From Acetobacteraceae bacterium (lineage in GTDB: Bacteria > Pseudomonadota > Alphaproteobacteria > Acetobacterales > Acetobacteraceae), in NCBI GenBank assembly GCA_947476855.1, contig CANJSR010000093.1, positions 1-12,961 on the forward strand: a stretch of 12,961 bases of DNA. Reading direction: 5' to 3'. Position numbers and translations under genes: made by a program. Below the pieces are notes generated by a model. It worked only from the letters and a program-made list of their open reading frames with translations. It did not search any database and was not told the DNA's origin. Shown in pieces: positions 1-7,278 of this stretch (positions within the stretch are counted from its first letter, which is position 1; each line of letters opens with the position of its first letter).

Positions 1-2366
1 CCCGCGAGTTCGGCGACATGCACGCCCCAGGACCGTCCGGCCGATCCCTCGGCGACCTCGTGCAGGAAAACGACCGTGCCTTTCCATTCCTTCACCCGCA
101 TCGTGTGCGGCCGCAGCCGGGGGAGCCGGTCGGCCAGGCCCGCAAGCTCGTGGAAATGTGTGGCGAAAATGGTGCGGCAGCGGATGGCGGAGTGCAGGGC
201 TTCCAGCACCGCCCAGGCGATCGCGAGGCCGTCCAGCGTCGCCGTGCCGCGGCCGATCTCGTCCACCACGACCAGGGATCGCGGGCCGGCCTGGTGCAGG
301 ATGGCGGCCGTCTCGGTCATCTCGACCATGAAGGTGGATCGGCCGCGGGCCAGGTCGTCGGCGGCGCCCACGCGGCTGAACAGGCGGTCGACGGCGCCGA
401 TATGGGCGGATTCGGCCGGCACCGGCAGGCCGGCCTGGGCGAGGATGACGATCAGGGCGTTCTGCCGCAGGAACGTGGATTTGCCGGCCATGTTCGGCCC
501 GGTCAGCAGCAGCACCCGGCGCTCGGCGGAGATGTCGCAATGGTTCGGCACGAAGGCGGCCTGGCCGGCGATGGCGCTTTCCACCACGGGATGGCGGCCG
601 GCGCGGATCAGGAAGTCGTCCCCGTCCGTCACGACGGGCCGGGTCCAGGTGCCGGATTCGGCGAGGCGGGCGGCGGATTGGGTGACATCGAGGAAGGCCA
701 GCGCCTCGGCGCAGGCGGCCAGGGTGTCGGCTTCGGCCAGGGCGGACTGGGTCAGGTGGGTGAAGATCGCGCGTTCGCGTTCTGATGCCCGCCCACCAGC
801 CTCGGTGATTTTCCTGTCGAGTTCGGACAGTTCCGCGAGCGTGAAGCGGGCGCCGTTGGCCATGCCCTGGCGCAGGGTCAGTTCAGGGAAGTCGCGCAGT
901 TTCTCGACGGAGGCGGCCGGGGCCTCGATCACATAGCCCAGCTGCGCGTGGTGGCGGATCTTCAGGGAGGCGACGCCGAAGCGCTGGGCGTAGTCGAGTT
1001 GCAGGCTGGACACGACCCGGCGGCTGTCATCGCGCAGCGCGCGGTGGGCATCGAGTTCGCCATCGAAGCCGGCGCGGATCACGTTGCCATCATCGAGGCG
1101 GGGCGGCACCGGATCGGCCAGCGCGTCGGCGAGTTGGCGTTCCAGGTCCGACCCGACCGGCAAGGCGGCGCGGGCGGCGGCCAGCGTCTGGGGCAAAGGG
1201 CCTTCCAGCGCCTGGGCTGCCCGTGTCGCCGCGCCCAGGCCGTCGCGCAGGGCGGCGAGGTCGCGGGGGCCGCCTCGGTTCAGCGACATGCGGCCCAGCG
1301 CGCGGGCGATGTCTGGGGTGGCGCGAAGGGCGGCGCGGAGGACCGTGGTCGCCTCGGGGTTCGCCAGCATCCAGGACCAGGCGTCCTGGCGATCGGCGAT
1401 GGCGATGGGATCGGTCAAAGGCGCGGCGAGCCATCCGGCCAGCATGCGGGCGCCAGCCGGGGTCAAGGTGCGTTGCAGGGCCGAGATCAGCGTGTGCTGC
1501 GCGCCGCCGTCGCGGGAGCGGTGGATTTCCAGGCTGGCCCTGGTGGCGGCATCCATCGCCAGCACCCCGCGCTCCCCCTGCGGTTCAGGGCGGGACAGGC
1601 GGGGCAGGGCGCCGGCCTGGGTCACGCGGACGTAGTCCAGCGCGAGGGCGGCGGCGACCGCTTCCCCATCCGTGAAGGTGCCGAAGGCGTCCAGGCTGAC
1701 GGCGCCGAAGGCCTCGGCCAGCCGGCGGCGGGCGACGAGGGGCGGGGAGGGCACCTGCAACGGCGCGCGCCGGTCGGCCCAGTCGCCCAGGTTCAGGGTT
1801 TCGGGGGCAAGGATTTCGGCGGCCTCCAACCGGCCCAGCAAGGCGGGCAGATCGGCGAGGGGCTGTGCGGCGGTCTCGAAGACGCCGGTCGAGACATCCA
1901 GCCAGGCGGCGCCGACCTGGTCCCGGTCCTGCGCCAGGGCCAGCAGCAGGTTGGGACGGCCGGCTTCGAGGAGGGTTTCCTCGGTGATCGTCCCGGGCGT
2001 GACCAGGCGGACGACGGCGCGCCGGATCGGGGTCTTGGTGCCGGCGGGGCGGGATTTCGGGTCCTCCATCTGCTCGACGATCGCAACGCGGAAGCCGCGG
2101 CGGATCAGGCGGAGGAGGTAGGTTTCGGACGCGTGATGCGGGACGCCGCACATCGCGATGGGCATGCCCGCGTGCTCGCCACGATGGGACAGCGCGATGT
2201 CGAGCGCGGCGGCGGCGGCCTCGGCGTCGGCGAAGAACAGCTCGTAAAAGTCGCCCATGCGGAAGAACAGCAGGGCGTCGGGATGGTCGGCCTTGGCGGC
2301 GAACCATTGCGCCATCGCGGGCGTGGCGCCCCTGGCATCGGGAATGGCGGAGAGATCGGCGGGCAT
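1..2366 (-). CDS. mutS: DNA mismatch repair protein MutS (3' end beyond the window)
   Basis: MutS recognises base mismatches and small loops in DNA and, as an ATP-driven sliding clamp, recruits MutL. I translated the minus strand from ATG 2366: 788 codons are visible and the frame is open to the window edge, against roughly 850-900 residues for the family, so only the C-terminal tail is missing. Visible landmarks are the mismatch-reading motif GDFYELF near residues 38-44 (Phe40 and Glu42 are the probable mismatch contacts), the Walker A motif GPNMAGKST near 622-630, and the Walker B/signature motif VVVDEIGRGTATLDG near 697-711, followed by the FATHFHELAGL segment. The frame is uninterrupted and nothing suggests decay. 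An in-frame ATG at 2378 would add four residues; neither start has a clear Shine-Dalgarno, so the exact start is uncertain. It is divergent from the MmgE/PrpD gene. Confidence 0.97.
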   Translation of the reverse strand, partial: MPADLSAIPDARGATPAMAQWFAAKADHPDALLFFRMGDFYELFFADAEAAAAALDIALSHRGEHAGMPIAMCGVPHHASETYLLRLIRRGFRVAIVEQMEDPKSRPAGTKTPIRRAVVRLVTPGTITEETLLEAGRPNLLLALAQDRDQVGAAWLDVSTGVFETAAQPLADLPALLGRLEAAEILAPETLNLGDWADRRAPLQVPSPPLVARRRLAEAFGAVSLDAFGTFTDGEAVAAALALDYVRVTQAGALPRLSRPEPQGERGVLAMDAATRASLEIHRSRDGGAQHTLISALQRTLTPAGARMLAGWLAAPLTDPIAIADRQDAWSWMLANPEATTVLRAALRATPDIARALGRMSLNRGGPRDLAALRDGLGAATRAAQALEGPLPQTLAAARAALPVGSDLERQLADALADPVPPRLDDGNVIRAGFDGELDAHRALRDDSRRVVSSLQLDYAQRFGVASLKIRHHAQLGYVIEAPAASVEKLRDFPELTLRQGMANGARFTLAELSELDRKITEAGGRASERERAIFTHLTQSALAEADTLAACAEALAFLDVTQSAARLAESGTWTRPVVTDGDDFLIRAGRHPVVESAIAGQAAFVPNHCDISAERRVLLLTGPNMAGKSTFLRQNALIVILAQAGLPVPAESAHIGAVDRLFSRVGAADDLARGRSTFMVEMTETAAILHQAGPRSLVVVDEIGRGTATLDGLAIAWAVLEALHSAIRCRTIFATHFHELAGLADRLPRLRPHTMRVKEWKGTVVFLHEVAEGSAGRSWGVHVAELA

Positions 2367-2435
2367 GGCGGGCAGCATACAGGGCGTCGGGGATTTTGGC
2401 GCGGGGGGAGTTGCCGGATGCTCTTTCCCGGGGCG

Positions 2436-2465
2436 GGGTTTTCGGCCAGGATGCTGGCAAAACCC
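2436..2465. promoter_or_regulatory. Bulged inverted repeat upstream of the MmgE/PrpD gene
   Basis: In the 104-nt (from alternative start 2378) divergent gap between mutS and the MmgE/PrpD gene, GGGTTTT (2436-2442) pairs with AAAACCC (2459-2465) and GCCAG (2445-2449) pairs with CTGGC (2454-2458) around a GATG loop. Only two unpaired bases (CG, 2443-2444) interrupt the 12-bp dyad. It ends 17 nt before the ATG at 2483. It could be a repressor operator or a 5'-leader hairpin. It is not a terminator for either gene, because both start here. I see no convincing -35/-10 pair. Confidence 0.4.
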
Positions 2466-2482
2466 AACGAGGATTTCGCACC

Positions 2483-3880
2483 ATGGGCGTGACAGCCGAC
2501 CTTTCCGCGTTCACCGCCGATCTGAAGATCGCTTCCCTGCCCAAGGAGGTCGTGACCCGCGCCCGCTTCCTGGTGCTGGACCTGGTGGGCAACATCGTCC
2601 GCGCGCGCCATGACGCGGAGAGCACGCATGCCTTCCTGGCCACCGCCCGCGCGATGGGCATGGCGAATGGCGATATCGGCGTGTTCGGCGATCCGGCCCG
2701 CTATACCCCGGCCGGCGCGGCGTTCCTGAACGGGGCGCTCGCGCACTCGCTGGACTTCGACGACACGCATGCCGCCGGATCGCTGCATCCGGGCGCGCCG
2801 GTCATCCCGGCCGCGCTCGCCGCTGGCGAAATGGTGGGCGCGTCGGGTGCCGACGTGCTGGCCGGCATCATCGCCGGGTATGAGGTGACCTGCCGCGTGG
2901 CGCTGGCCCTGCCCGCCGGGGAGCACTACGACCGTGGCTTCCATCCGACCGCCACCTGCGGCGCCTTCGGGGCCGCCGCCGCCGCCGCCCGCGTGTTCGG
3001 CCTGGACGCCGCTGGGGTCGAGGGCGCGATGGGCGCAGTCCTGTCGCAATGCGCCGGCAGCCTGCAATTCCTGGTCAATGGCGCCTGGACGAAAAGGTCT
3101 CAGGTCGGCTGGGCCGCCTGCAACGGGCTGATGGCCGCGACTCTGGTGCGCGAGGGCTTCAAGGGCCCGACCGAGGCGCTGGAGGGCAAGCACGGCTTCA
3201 TGCGCGCTTATGCCCCGAACCCGACTCCGGAACGCGCGTTGCAGGATCTGGGCGTGGTCTGGGAACTGATGAACACCGCCGTGAAGCCCTACCCGTCCTG
3301 CCGCTATGGCCATGCCGGCATCGACGCGGCCCTGATGCTGCGCGCCGCCAACGACCTGCAACCCGGCGAGATCAGCGCGATCAAGCTGGGTCTGCCGAAA
3401 TCGGGCATGCTGCTGATTGGCGCCCCGGCCGAGAAGAAGGCCAATCCGCAGAACACCGTCGACGGGCAGTTCAGCGGGCCGTTCGTGATCTCGGCCGCGC
3501 TGGCGACCGGGGCGATGGGCTGGGACAGCTACCAACAACTCAACGATCCCACCATCCGCGGTATGCTCGGCAAGGTGACCTGCGAATTCGACCCCGAGAT
3601 CGAGGCCGAATTCCCCACCAACATGTCCGGCAAGCTGACGATCGAGGCGCGCGGGCAGACGTTCGTGCAGAAGGTGGTGGTGCCGAAGGGCGAACCCTCC
3701 AACTTCCTGACCGAGAACGAATTGCGCTCCAAGTTCCACGGGTTGGTGGACGCGGTGCTGGGCGAGGACCAGTCGGCGAAGCTGGCCGATGCGGTGCTGG
3801 GCATCAATACGTCGAATGATGTGTCGAGCATGGCGCGGAACTCGGTCCCGCCGGCGCCGGTGCGGCTGGCCGGGGAGTAA
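2483..3880 (+). CDS. MmgE/PrpD family protein (2-methylcitrate dehydratase / cis-aconitate decarboxylase-like)
   Basis: A 465-residue member of the MmgE/PrpD family, cytosolic enzymes that dehydrate or decarboxylate tricarboxylic acids such as 2-methylcitrate or cis-aconitate. Family hallmarks seen are HSLDFDDTH (residues 88-96), the following HPG (102-104), GFHPT (152-156), TKRSQVGWAA (203-212) and KPYPSC (268-273). Asp93/94, His102, His154, Lys204, Lys268 and His277 are candidate active-site residues (inferred by analogy with the family). Length is normal. The frame stays open upstream to a TTG near 2396, but ATG 2483 has a good Shine-Dalgarno (GAGGA, 2469-2473) and the usual N-terminus, so I chose it. 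It is followed by vapBC and then by an Ldh-type dehydrogenase on the same strand. Substrate is unresolved: without other prp genes nearby, methylcitrate dehydratase activity is not established. Confidence 0.9.
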   Translation: MGVTADLSAFTADLKIASLPKEVVTRARFLVLDLVGNIVRARHDAESTHAFLATARAMGMANGDIGVFGDPARYTPAGAAFLNGALAHSLDFDDTHAAGSLHPGAPVIPAALAAGEMVGASGADVLAGIIAGYEVTCRVALALPAGEHYDRGFHPTATCGAFGAAAAAARVFGLDAAGVEGAMGAVLSQCAGSLQFLVNGAWTKRSQVGWAACNGLMAATLVREGFKGPTEALEGKHGFMRAYAPNPTPERALQDLGVVWELMNTAVKPYPSCRYGHAGIDAALMLRAANDLQPGEISAIKLGLPKSGMLLIGAPAEKKANPQNTVDGQFSGPFVISAALATGAMGWDSYQQLNDPTIRGMLGKVTCEFDPEIEAEFPTNMSGKLTIEARGQTFVQKVVVPKGEPSNFLTENELRSKFHGLVDAVLGEDQSAKLADAVLGINTSNDVSSMARNSVPPAPVRLAGE

Positions 3881-3888
3881 GGGGACGC

Positions 3889-3917
3889 TTGTGATTGGGC
3901 TGCTGGTCTCCTATCAT
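3889..3917 (+). promoter_or_regulatory. Predicted sigma-70-type promoter of vapBC
   Basis: TTGTGA (3889-3894, 4/6 match to the -35 consensus) is followed after exactly 17 nt by TATCAT (3912-3917, 5/6 match to the -10). Transcription would start near 3924, leaving a leader of about 19 nt before the vapB ATG. The -10 lies inside the left arm of the palindrome at 3908-3936, as expected for an autorepressed toxin-antitoxin promoter. Predicted from sequence only. Confidence 0.6.
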
Positions 3918-3936
3918 TAAGGCGTAATGATAGGAG
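3908..3936. promoter_or_regulatory. Perfect 12-bp palindromic operator of vapBC, overlapping -10 and Shine-Dalgarno
   Basis: CTCCTATCATTA (3908-3919) and its exact reverse complement TAATGATAGGAG (3925-3936) flank a 5-nt spacer. The left arm contains the predicted -10 box and the right arm contains the AGGAG of the vapB ribosome binding site. VapB-family antitoxins typically bind such repeats, with VapC as corepressor, so this is the likely autoregulatory site. Because the predicted start of transcription falls inside the repeat, it should act as a DNA operator and not as an RNA hairpin. Confidence 0.75.
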
Positions 3937-3942
3937 GCTGGC

Positions 3943-4197
3943 ATGCCCAGCGTCGTCACCATCAACCGCCCCGATGTGATCACTCTGATCGAGGAAGTCG
4001 CCGCGAAGATGACCGGCGGCAACAAGACCGAGGCGGTGGCGTTGGCCATGCGGAAGCTGCTGGAGCGTGAGCAGAGGACGGGCACTTTGTTTGGCCGCCA
4101 CCGAGGCTCAGTCATCGTGGCTGAGGGTGTTGATCTGACCCAACCGACCTTCGATGAGCCATTCGATGCGGAAACCGGACGCGAAATCGACCGGTGA
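3943..4197 (+). CDS. vapB: Type II antitoxin, VapB / PSK-operon transcription factor type
   Basis: An 84-residue protein that would neutralise the downstream PIN-domain toxin and repress its own operon. The N-terminal half (about residues 5-45) carries the short beta strand and helices of a ribbon-helix-helix-like DNA-binding domain, with the TEAVALAMRKLLER segment typical of Rv0623-type antitoxins (residues 28-41). The acidic C-terminal tail (from about residue 58) is the expected toxin-wrapping region. The start follows a strong AGGAGG Shine-Dalgarno at 3932-3937, five nt before the ATG. Its stop overlaps the toxin start by 3 nt in GTGA, so the two are translationally coupled. By eye, the pair is less GC-rich than its neighbours, which fits horizontal acquisition. 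Family assignment is from motif and context. Confidence 0.88.
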   Translation: MPSVVTINRPDVITLIEEVAAKMTGGNKTEAVALAMRKLLEREQRTGTLFGRHRGSVIVAEGVDLTQPTFDEPFDAETGREIDR

Positions 4198-4625
4198 ACG
4201 ACACGCTCCTGCTGGATACCCACGTTGTACTGTGGCTGTTCAATGGTGATGATCGTCTGCGTCCACCAACACGGCGCATGATCGAGCGGCTGTGGTCGGC
4301 CGGCGGCACGCTGCTGGTCAGCGCCGTTTCCGCCTGGGAAATTGGAACATTGGTTGAGAAGGGCCGGATCGCGCTTGACGTCACGCCGGATGCCTGGCTT
4401 CGCGAGATCCTGAGACAACCCGGCGTTGTCGGCCTGCCGCTGGACCCGATTACCGCCCTCGGCGGCAGCGCCCTGGCCGAATTCACCCGCCAGGACCCGA
4501 TGGACCGGCTGCTGATCGCGGTGGCCATCAGCCAGGATTGTCCGCTGGTAACCCATGACGCGCATATCCTGGCCTTTGCGCAACGATACGGCGGGCGTTA
4601 TGGCTTCGCCGCGATCAACGAATAG
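4194..4625 (+). CDS. vapC: Type II toxin, PIN-domain ribonuclease VapC
   Basis: A 143-residue PIN-domain protein, the usual VapC length. Toxins of this family are Mg2+-dependent endoribonucleases that cleave tRNA or rRNA when released from the antitoxin. The acidic active-site set is complete: Asp8 in LLLDTH, Glu49 in SAWEIG, Asp104 in DPMDRLLIA and Asp122 in VTHDAHI, so the toxin looks intact. The start is a GTG at 4194 overlapping the vapB TGA, the classic coupled arrangement; no other start retains the first catalytic Asp. The RNA target cannot be predicted from sequence. The pair sits between two metabolic genes on the same strand, and the next gene starts 32 nt after the stop, so read-through from the toxin operon into that dehydrogenase is possible. 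Confidence 0.92.
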   Translation: MNDTLLLDTHVVLWLFNGDDRLRPPTRRMIERLWSAGGTLLVSAVSAWEIGTLVEKGRIALDVTPDAWLREILRQPGVVGLPLDPITALGGSALAEFTRQDPMDRLLIAVAISQDCPLVTHDAHILAFAQRYGGRYGFAAINE

Positions 4626-4657
4626 CAATCCTAACCACCCGGACAGGAATCGTCCCC

Positions 4658-5737
4658 ATGCCAGTCTTCACGCCCGAGGCGCTGTACAACGTCACCCACC
4701 TCATCTCCCGCCGCATGGGCAGCGAGGAAGCCGAGGCGGCCGAGGTCGCCGATCATCTGGTGCGCGCCAACCTCGCCGGCCATGACAGCCACGGCGTCGG
4801 CATGCTGCCCACCTATGTCCGCATCCTGCATGAGAACCTGCTGGTCCCGAACCAGACGCCCGAGATCGTCGTCGATACCGGCGCCCTGCTGGTGATCGAC
4901 GCCCGCCGCGGCTACGGCCAGCGCATGGCGGCGAACGCGGTCCGCATGGGGATCGAGCGGGCAAAGCAGGTCGGCGCGTGCGTCCTCGCGCTGCGCAACG
5001 CCGCCCATATCGGGCGCATCGGCACCTATGGCGAGCTCGCCGCGTCGAACGGCTGCGTGTTCACGGCGTTCGTGAATGTCTCCGACCACCGTGACGCGCA
5101 GGCGACCTGGGGGGCGGCGGAACCGCGCCTCGGCACCAACCCGTTCTGCGCTGCGGTCCCGGGGGAAGACGGGCCGGCCGTGATGCTCGACATGGCGACG
5201 ACGACCATCGCCGCGGGCAAGGCGCGCGTCGCCTACAACAAGGGCGTGCCGGTGGCCGAGGGCTGCCTGATCGACAGCAGCGGCAATCCGACCACCGATC
5301 CCACCGAGTTCATCCGCGACAAGAAGGGCGCGCTGCGGTCCTTCGGGACGCATAAGGGCGGCGGGCTGGCGATTATGTGTGAGATCATGGCCACCGCCAT
5401 CGCCGGCGGGCAGGGCGCGGCACATTTCGCGCAGGCCAAGCACGGCGTCATGAACTCCATGCTGGCGACGATCATCGACACGTCGCAGCTTGGTGACCCT
5501 GTGAAGATCGCGGCGGATATCCAGGCGACCAAGGCGCATATCAAGTCTGCTCGTCCGGCGCCCGGCTTTGACGAGGTGCTTGTCCCAGGCGAACCCGAGC
5601 GCCGCTACGCCGAACAGCGGCGCGCCAAGGGGATCGAGGTGGACACGCAAACCTGGACGGACATCCGCGCCGCCGCGCTCAGCCTGGGGATCACGGATGC
5701 CGAATTCGACCGGGCCGTGGGTAGCAACGCACTGTAA
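4658..5737 (+). CDS. Ldh family oxidoreductase (malate/L-lactate dehydrogenase type 2)
   Basis: A 359-residue member of the NAD(P)-dependent type 2 malate/lactate dehydrogenase family, whose members oxidise 2-hydroxyacids such as malate, lactate, sulfolactate or ureidoglycolate. They are unrelated to classical Rossmann-fold malate dehydrogenase. The signature GHDSHGVGMLPTY is at residues 41-53, the second conserved histidine is in NAAHIGRIG (His117), RLGTNP is at 157-162, the cofactor-region DMATT at 178-182 and HKGGGLAI at 232-239. Length is normal. An AGGA at 4645-4648 lies nine nt before the ATG. It follows vapC by 32 nt and converges on the MFS gene. Family is secure; substrate is not. 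Context with an MmgE/PrpD enzyme, an MFS carrier and a CoA-transferase suggests a role in organic-acid catabolism (inference). Confidence 0.92.
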   Translation: MPVFTPEALYNVTHLISRRMGSEEAEAAEVADHLVRANLAGHDSHGVGMLPTYVRILHENLLVPNQTPEIVVDTGALLVIDARRGYGQRMAANAVRMGIERAKQVGACVLALRNAAHIGRIGTYGELAASNGCVFTAFVNVSDHRDAQATWGAAEPRLGTNPFCAAVPGEDGPAVMLDMATTTIAAGKARVAYNKGVPVAEGCLIDSSGNPTTDPTEFIRDKKGALRSFGTHKGGGLAIMCEIMATAIAGGQGAAHFAQAKHGVMNSMLATIIDTSQLGDPVKIAADIQATKAHIKSARPAPGFDEVLVPGEPERRYAEQRRAKGIEVDTQTWTDIRAAALSLGITDAEFDRAVGSNAL

Positions 5738-5751
5738 TACCAAACAAATCC

Positions 5752-5774
5752 CCCTCCCCCCTTGAGGGGGAGGG
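5752..5774. terminator. GC-rich hairpin A, probable bidirectional terminator/repeat
   Basis: CCCTCCCCC (5752-5760) pairs perfectly with GGGGGAGGG (5766-5774) around a CTTGA loop, 14 nt after the dehydrogenase stop codon. There is no T tract on either side, so it may be a repeat that stabilises mRNA 3' ends and not an intrinsic terminator. The loop is the reverse complement of that in the hairpin at 8632-8654, so the two belong to one repeat family. Confidence 0.55.
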
Positions 5775-5776
5775 CC

Positions 5777-5827
5777 GGGGTGGGGGGTAATCCAGGCACA
5801 GGCCGTGGTGGATAGACCCCTCACCCC
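5777..5827. repeat. Long-range inverted repeat B between hairpins A and C
   Basis: GGGGTGGGGGGT (5777-5788) pairs with ACCCCTCACCCC (5816-5827) over 12 positions with one G-T wobble, enclosing a 27-nt loop. It sits directly between hairpins A and C, giving a compact array of three consecutive dyads between convergent genes. Confidence 0.5.
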
Positions 5828-5874
5828 AACCCTCTCCCCAGCGGGGAGAGGGGGAAGGATAGACACCTCACCCC
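5811..5874. repeat. Near-perfect 17-bp direct repeats flanking hairpin C
   Basis: GATAGACCCCTCACCCC (5811-5827) recurs as GATAGACACCTCACCCC (5858-5874) with one mismatch, 47 bp apart, bracketing hairpin C. They may mark the ends of a small mobile or duplicated repeat unit, or a tandem duplication of half of a repeat. Confidence 0.55.
5830..5852. terminator. GC-rich hairpin C, probable bidirectional terminator/REP-like repeat
   Basis: CCCTCTCCCC (5830-5839) and GGGGAGAGGG (5843-5852) form a perfect 10-bp stem with an AGC loop, 30 nt downstream of the MFS stop codon as read on the minus strand. Motifs of this CCCTCTCCCC/GGGGAGAGGG type are common intergenic repeats in GC-rich proteobacteria (general knowledge). 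It could serve both converging genes. Confidence 0.6.
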
Positions 5875-5882
5875 CCAAATCC

Positions 5883-7151
5883 TCAAGCCCGCCCAGCCAC
5901 CGGAAACACCATCCGCCGCTGGCGCATCATCATCACCACCATGAACCCGACCACCACCAGGTTCCCCACATTGAAAAGCACCCCCGAAACGAACGCCACG
6001 CTGTAGCTCCCATAGGCGTCATAAAGCGCCCCCGCCCACCAGCTCCCCGCCGCCATCCCCGACATCCCCGCGAACAGCACGCAGGGAATCCGCCAGGACG
6101 CCTCGGACGACGGATACAAATCCCGGATCGTCACCGAATAGGACGGGATGATCCCGCTGAACCCCAAGCCATAGGCCGCCGAGATCGCGAACAACGCGGC
6201 TTCATTCTGCGTCGTCATGAATGCCGCGATCGTCACCATCTGGCAGACGGACCCGATCAGCACCGTCCGCAGCCCGCCCAGCCGATCCGCCAGCGCGCCC
6301 CAGATCTGGCGGGAGATGAACGCACACCCCAGCAGCACCGACAGCATCGCCGCCCCATGCGTCGCGTTGATCCCGATATCCGAGCAGAACGCGACCAGGT
6401 GCGAGGACGGGATCGCCATCGGAATGCAGCAGGCAAAGGCGGCCAGGCAGATCAGTCCCTGCACGACATTCGGGGGCATCCCCAGCACGCTGCGCCGCTC
6501 CGCCACCGCCCCGGTCGAACCGGCGGGGGCAGGGACCTCCGGCACCGGCTTCAGGAACAGGATCGTCGGCAGGATCGTCACCAGCACGACCACGGCGAAC
6601 ACCTGCATCGTCGCCTGCCAGCCATACCCATCGATCCCGATCTGGAAGACCGACGGCCAAAGCACGCCGGCGACATACTGCCCCGATGAGATCAACGCGA
6701 TCGCCGTCCCCCGCCGCCGGTCGAACCAGCGGCTCACATAGATCAGCAGGGGGGCATAGACGGCCCCGTTCCCCAGGAACCCGATCATCACCCCGTGCCC
6801 GACATACAGCGCCCAGGTGCTGCCCAGCGTCGACAGCAGCAGCCCGCAAGCCGTCATCACCGCCCCGAACGCCACCACCTTCCGCAGGCCGATCCGATCG
6901 GCCAGCCAGCCCATTGCGATCCCGCCCGCGCCCGTCCCCACCCAGGCCAAAGACCCGGCCAGCGCGACAACCGAGCGATCCGTCTGCATCTCGGCCGTGA
7001 TCAGTTTGAGCCCGACAACCACCGCCAAGGGCGACCCGAAGGCGACCGACAGGATCAGCACCGTGGTCATCGCCATGTGCCAGGACGTGCGGGTCTCGAT
7101 ACTGGCGGGCTGGGTCGGGGATGGCGGCATCGGGCGGGTTGGTCTCCTCAT
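5883..7151 (-). CDS. MFS transporter, monocarboxylate/oxalate-formate type
   Basis: A 422-residue inner-membrane carrier of the major facilitator superfamily with about 12 hydrophobic segments between residues 27 and 408. The loop motif between TM2 and TM3 is seen as GWLADRIGLRK (81-91), and its pseudo-repeat in the second half as GALADRLGGLR (285-295). RWFDRRRGTAIA (141-152) is typical of the monocarboxylate and oxalate/formate-antiporter branch. A polar linker rich in Pro/Ala (201-224) separates the two six-helix halves. The frame is open further upstream, but that part has no transporter character and overlaps the divergent CoA-transferase. ATG 7151 is preceded by GGGGGA only two nt away, so ATG 7130 is a real alternative. 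Divergence from a CoA-transferase suggests it imports an organic acid for CoA activation (inference). Confidence 0.88.
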   Translation of the reverse strand: MRRPTRPMPPSPTQPASIETRTSWHMAMTTVLILSVAFGSPLAVVVGLKLITAEMQTDRSVVALAGSLAWVGTGAGGIAMGWLADRIGLRKVVAFGAVMTACGLLLSTLGSTWALYVGHGVMIGFLGNGAVYAPLLIYVSRWFDRRRGTAIALISSGQYVAGVLWPSVFQIGIDGYGWQATMQVFAVVVLVTILPTILFLKPVPEVPAPAGSTGAVAERRSVLGMPPNVVQGLICLAAFACCIPMAIPSSHLVAFCSDIGINATHGAAMLSVLLGCAFISRQIWGALADRLGGLRTVLIGSVCQMVTIAAFMTTQNEAALFAISAAYGLGFSGIIPSYSVTIRDLYPSSEASWRIPCVLFAGMSGMAAGSWWAGALYDAYGSYSVAFVSGVLFNVGNLVVVGFMVVMMMRQRRMVFPVAGRA

Positions 7152-7278
7152 GGTCCCCCGGGCGGTCCTTCCGACGGGTGGATGTTCCCCGTTGGCGGGT
7201 TTTCCTCGCCCCCGTGACGACCTATAACGCCTTACCCGTATGGACCCGCCGAAACGGACCGGCAAGCTGGAGTGGCGC
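7152..7278. promoter_or_regulatory. Divergent intergenic region, MFS transporter / CoA-transferase
   Basis: This 127-nt gap must hold the promoters of both divergent genes. The best element seen is TATAAC at 7223-7228 (5/6 match to a -10) reading toward the CoA-transferase, with only a weak TTTTCC 17 nt upstream. A short 5-bp dyad (ACGGG 7174-7178, CCCGT 7188-7192) is too small to be convincing. No local regulator gene is present. Confidence 0.35.

Noticed and set aside
948..2492. 514-codon open frame on the plus strand, antisense to mutS
   Set aside because: The minus strand here encodes a full MutS with all motifs. The plus-strand translation is Gly/Gln/Ala-rich with no recognisable domain, as expected from high third-position GC.
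2105..3739. 544-codon open frame on the minus strand
   Set aside because: It runs across the start of mutS in the wrong frame and antisense to the MmgE/PrpD gene; no domain is visible.
5752..5852. Possible CRISPR or tandem-repeat array
   Set aside because: There are only imperfect dyads and one pair of short direct repeats; no regular repeat-spacer periodicity and no cas genes.
4631..5878. 415-codon open frame on the minus strand
   Set aside because: It is antisense to the clearly recognisable Ldh-family gene and begins in the hairpin repeats; shadow frame.
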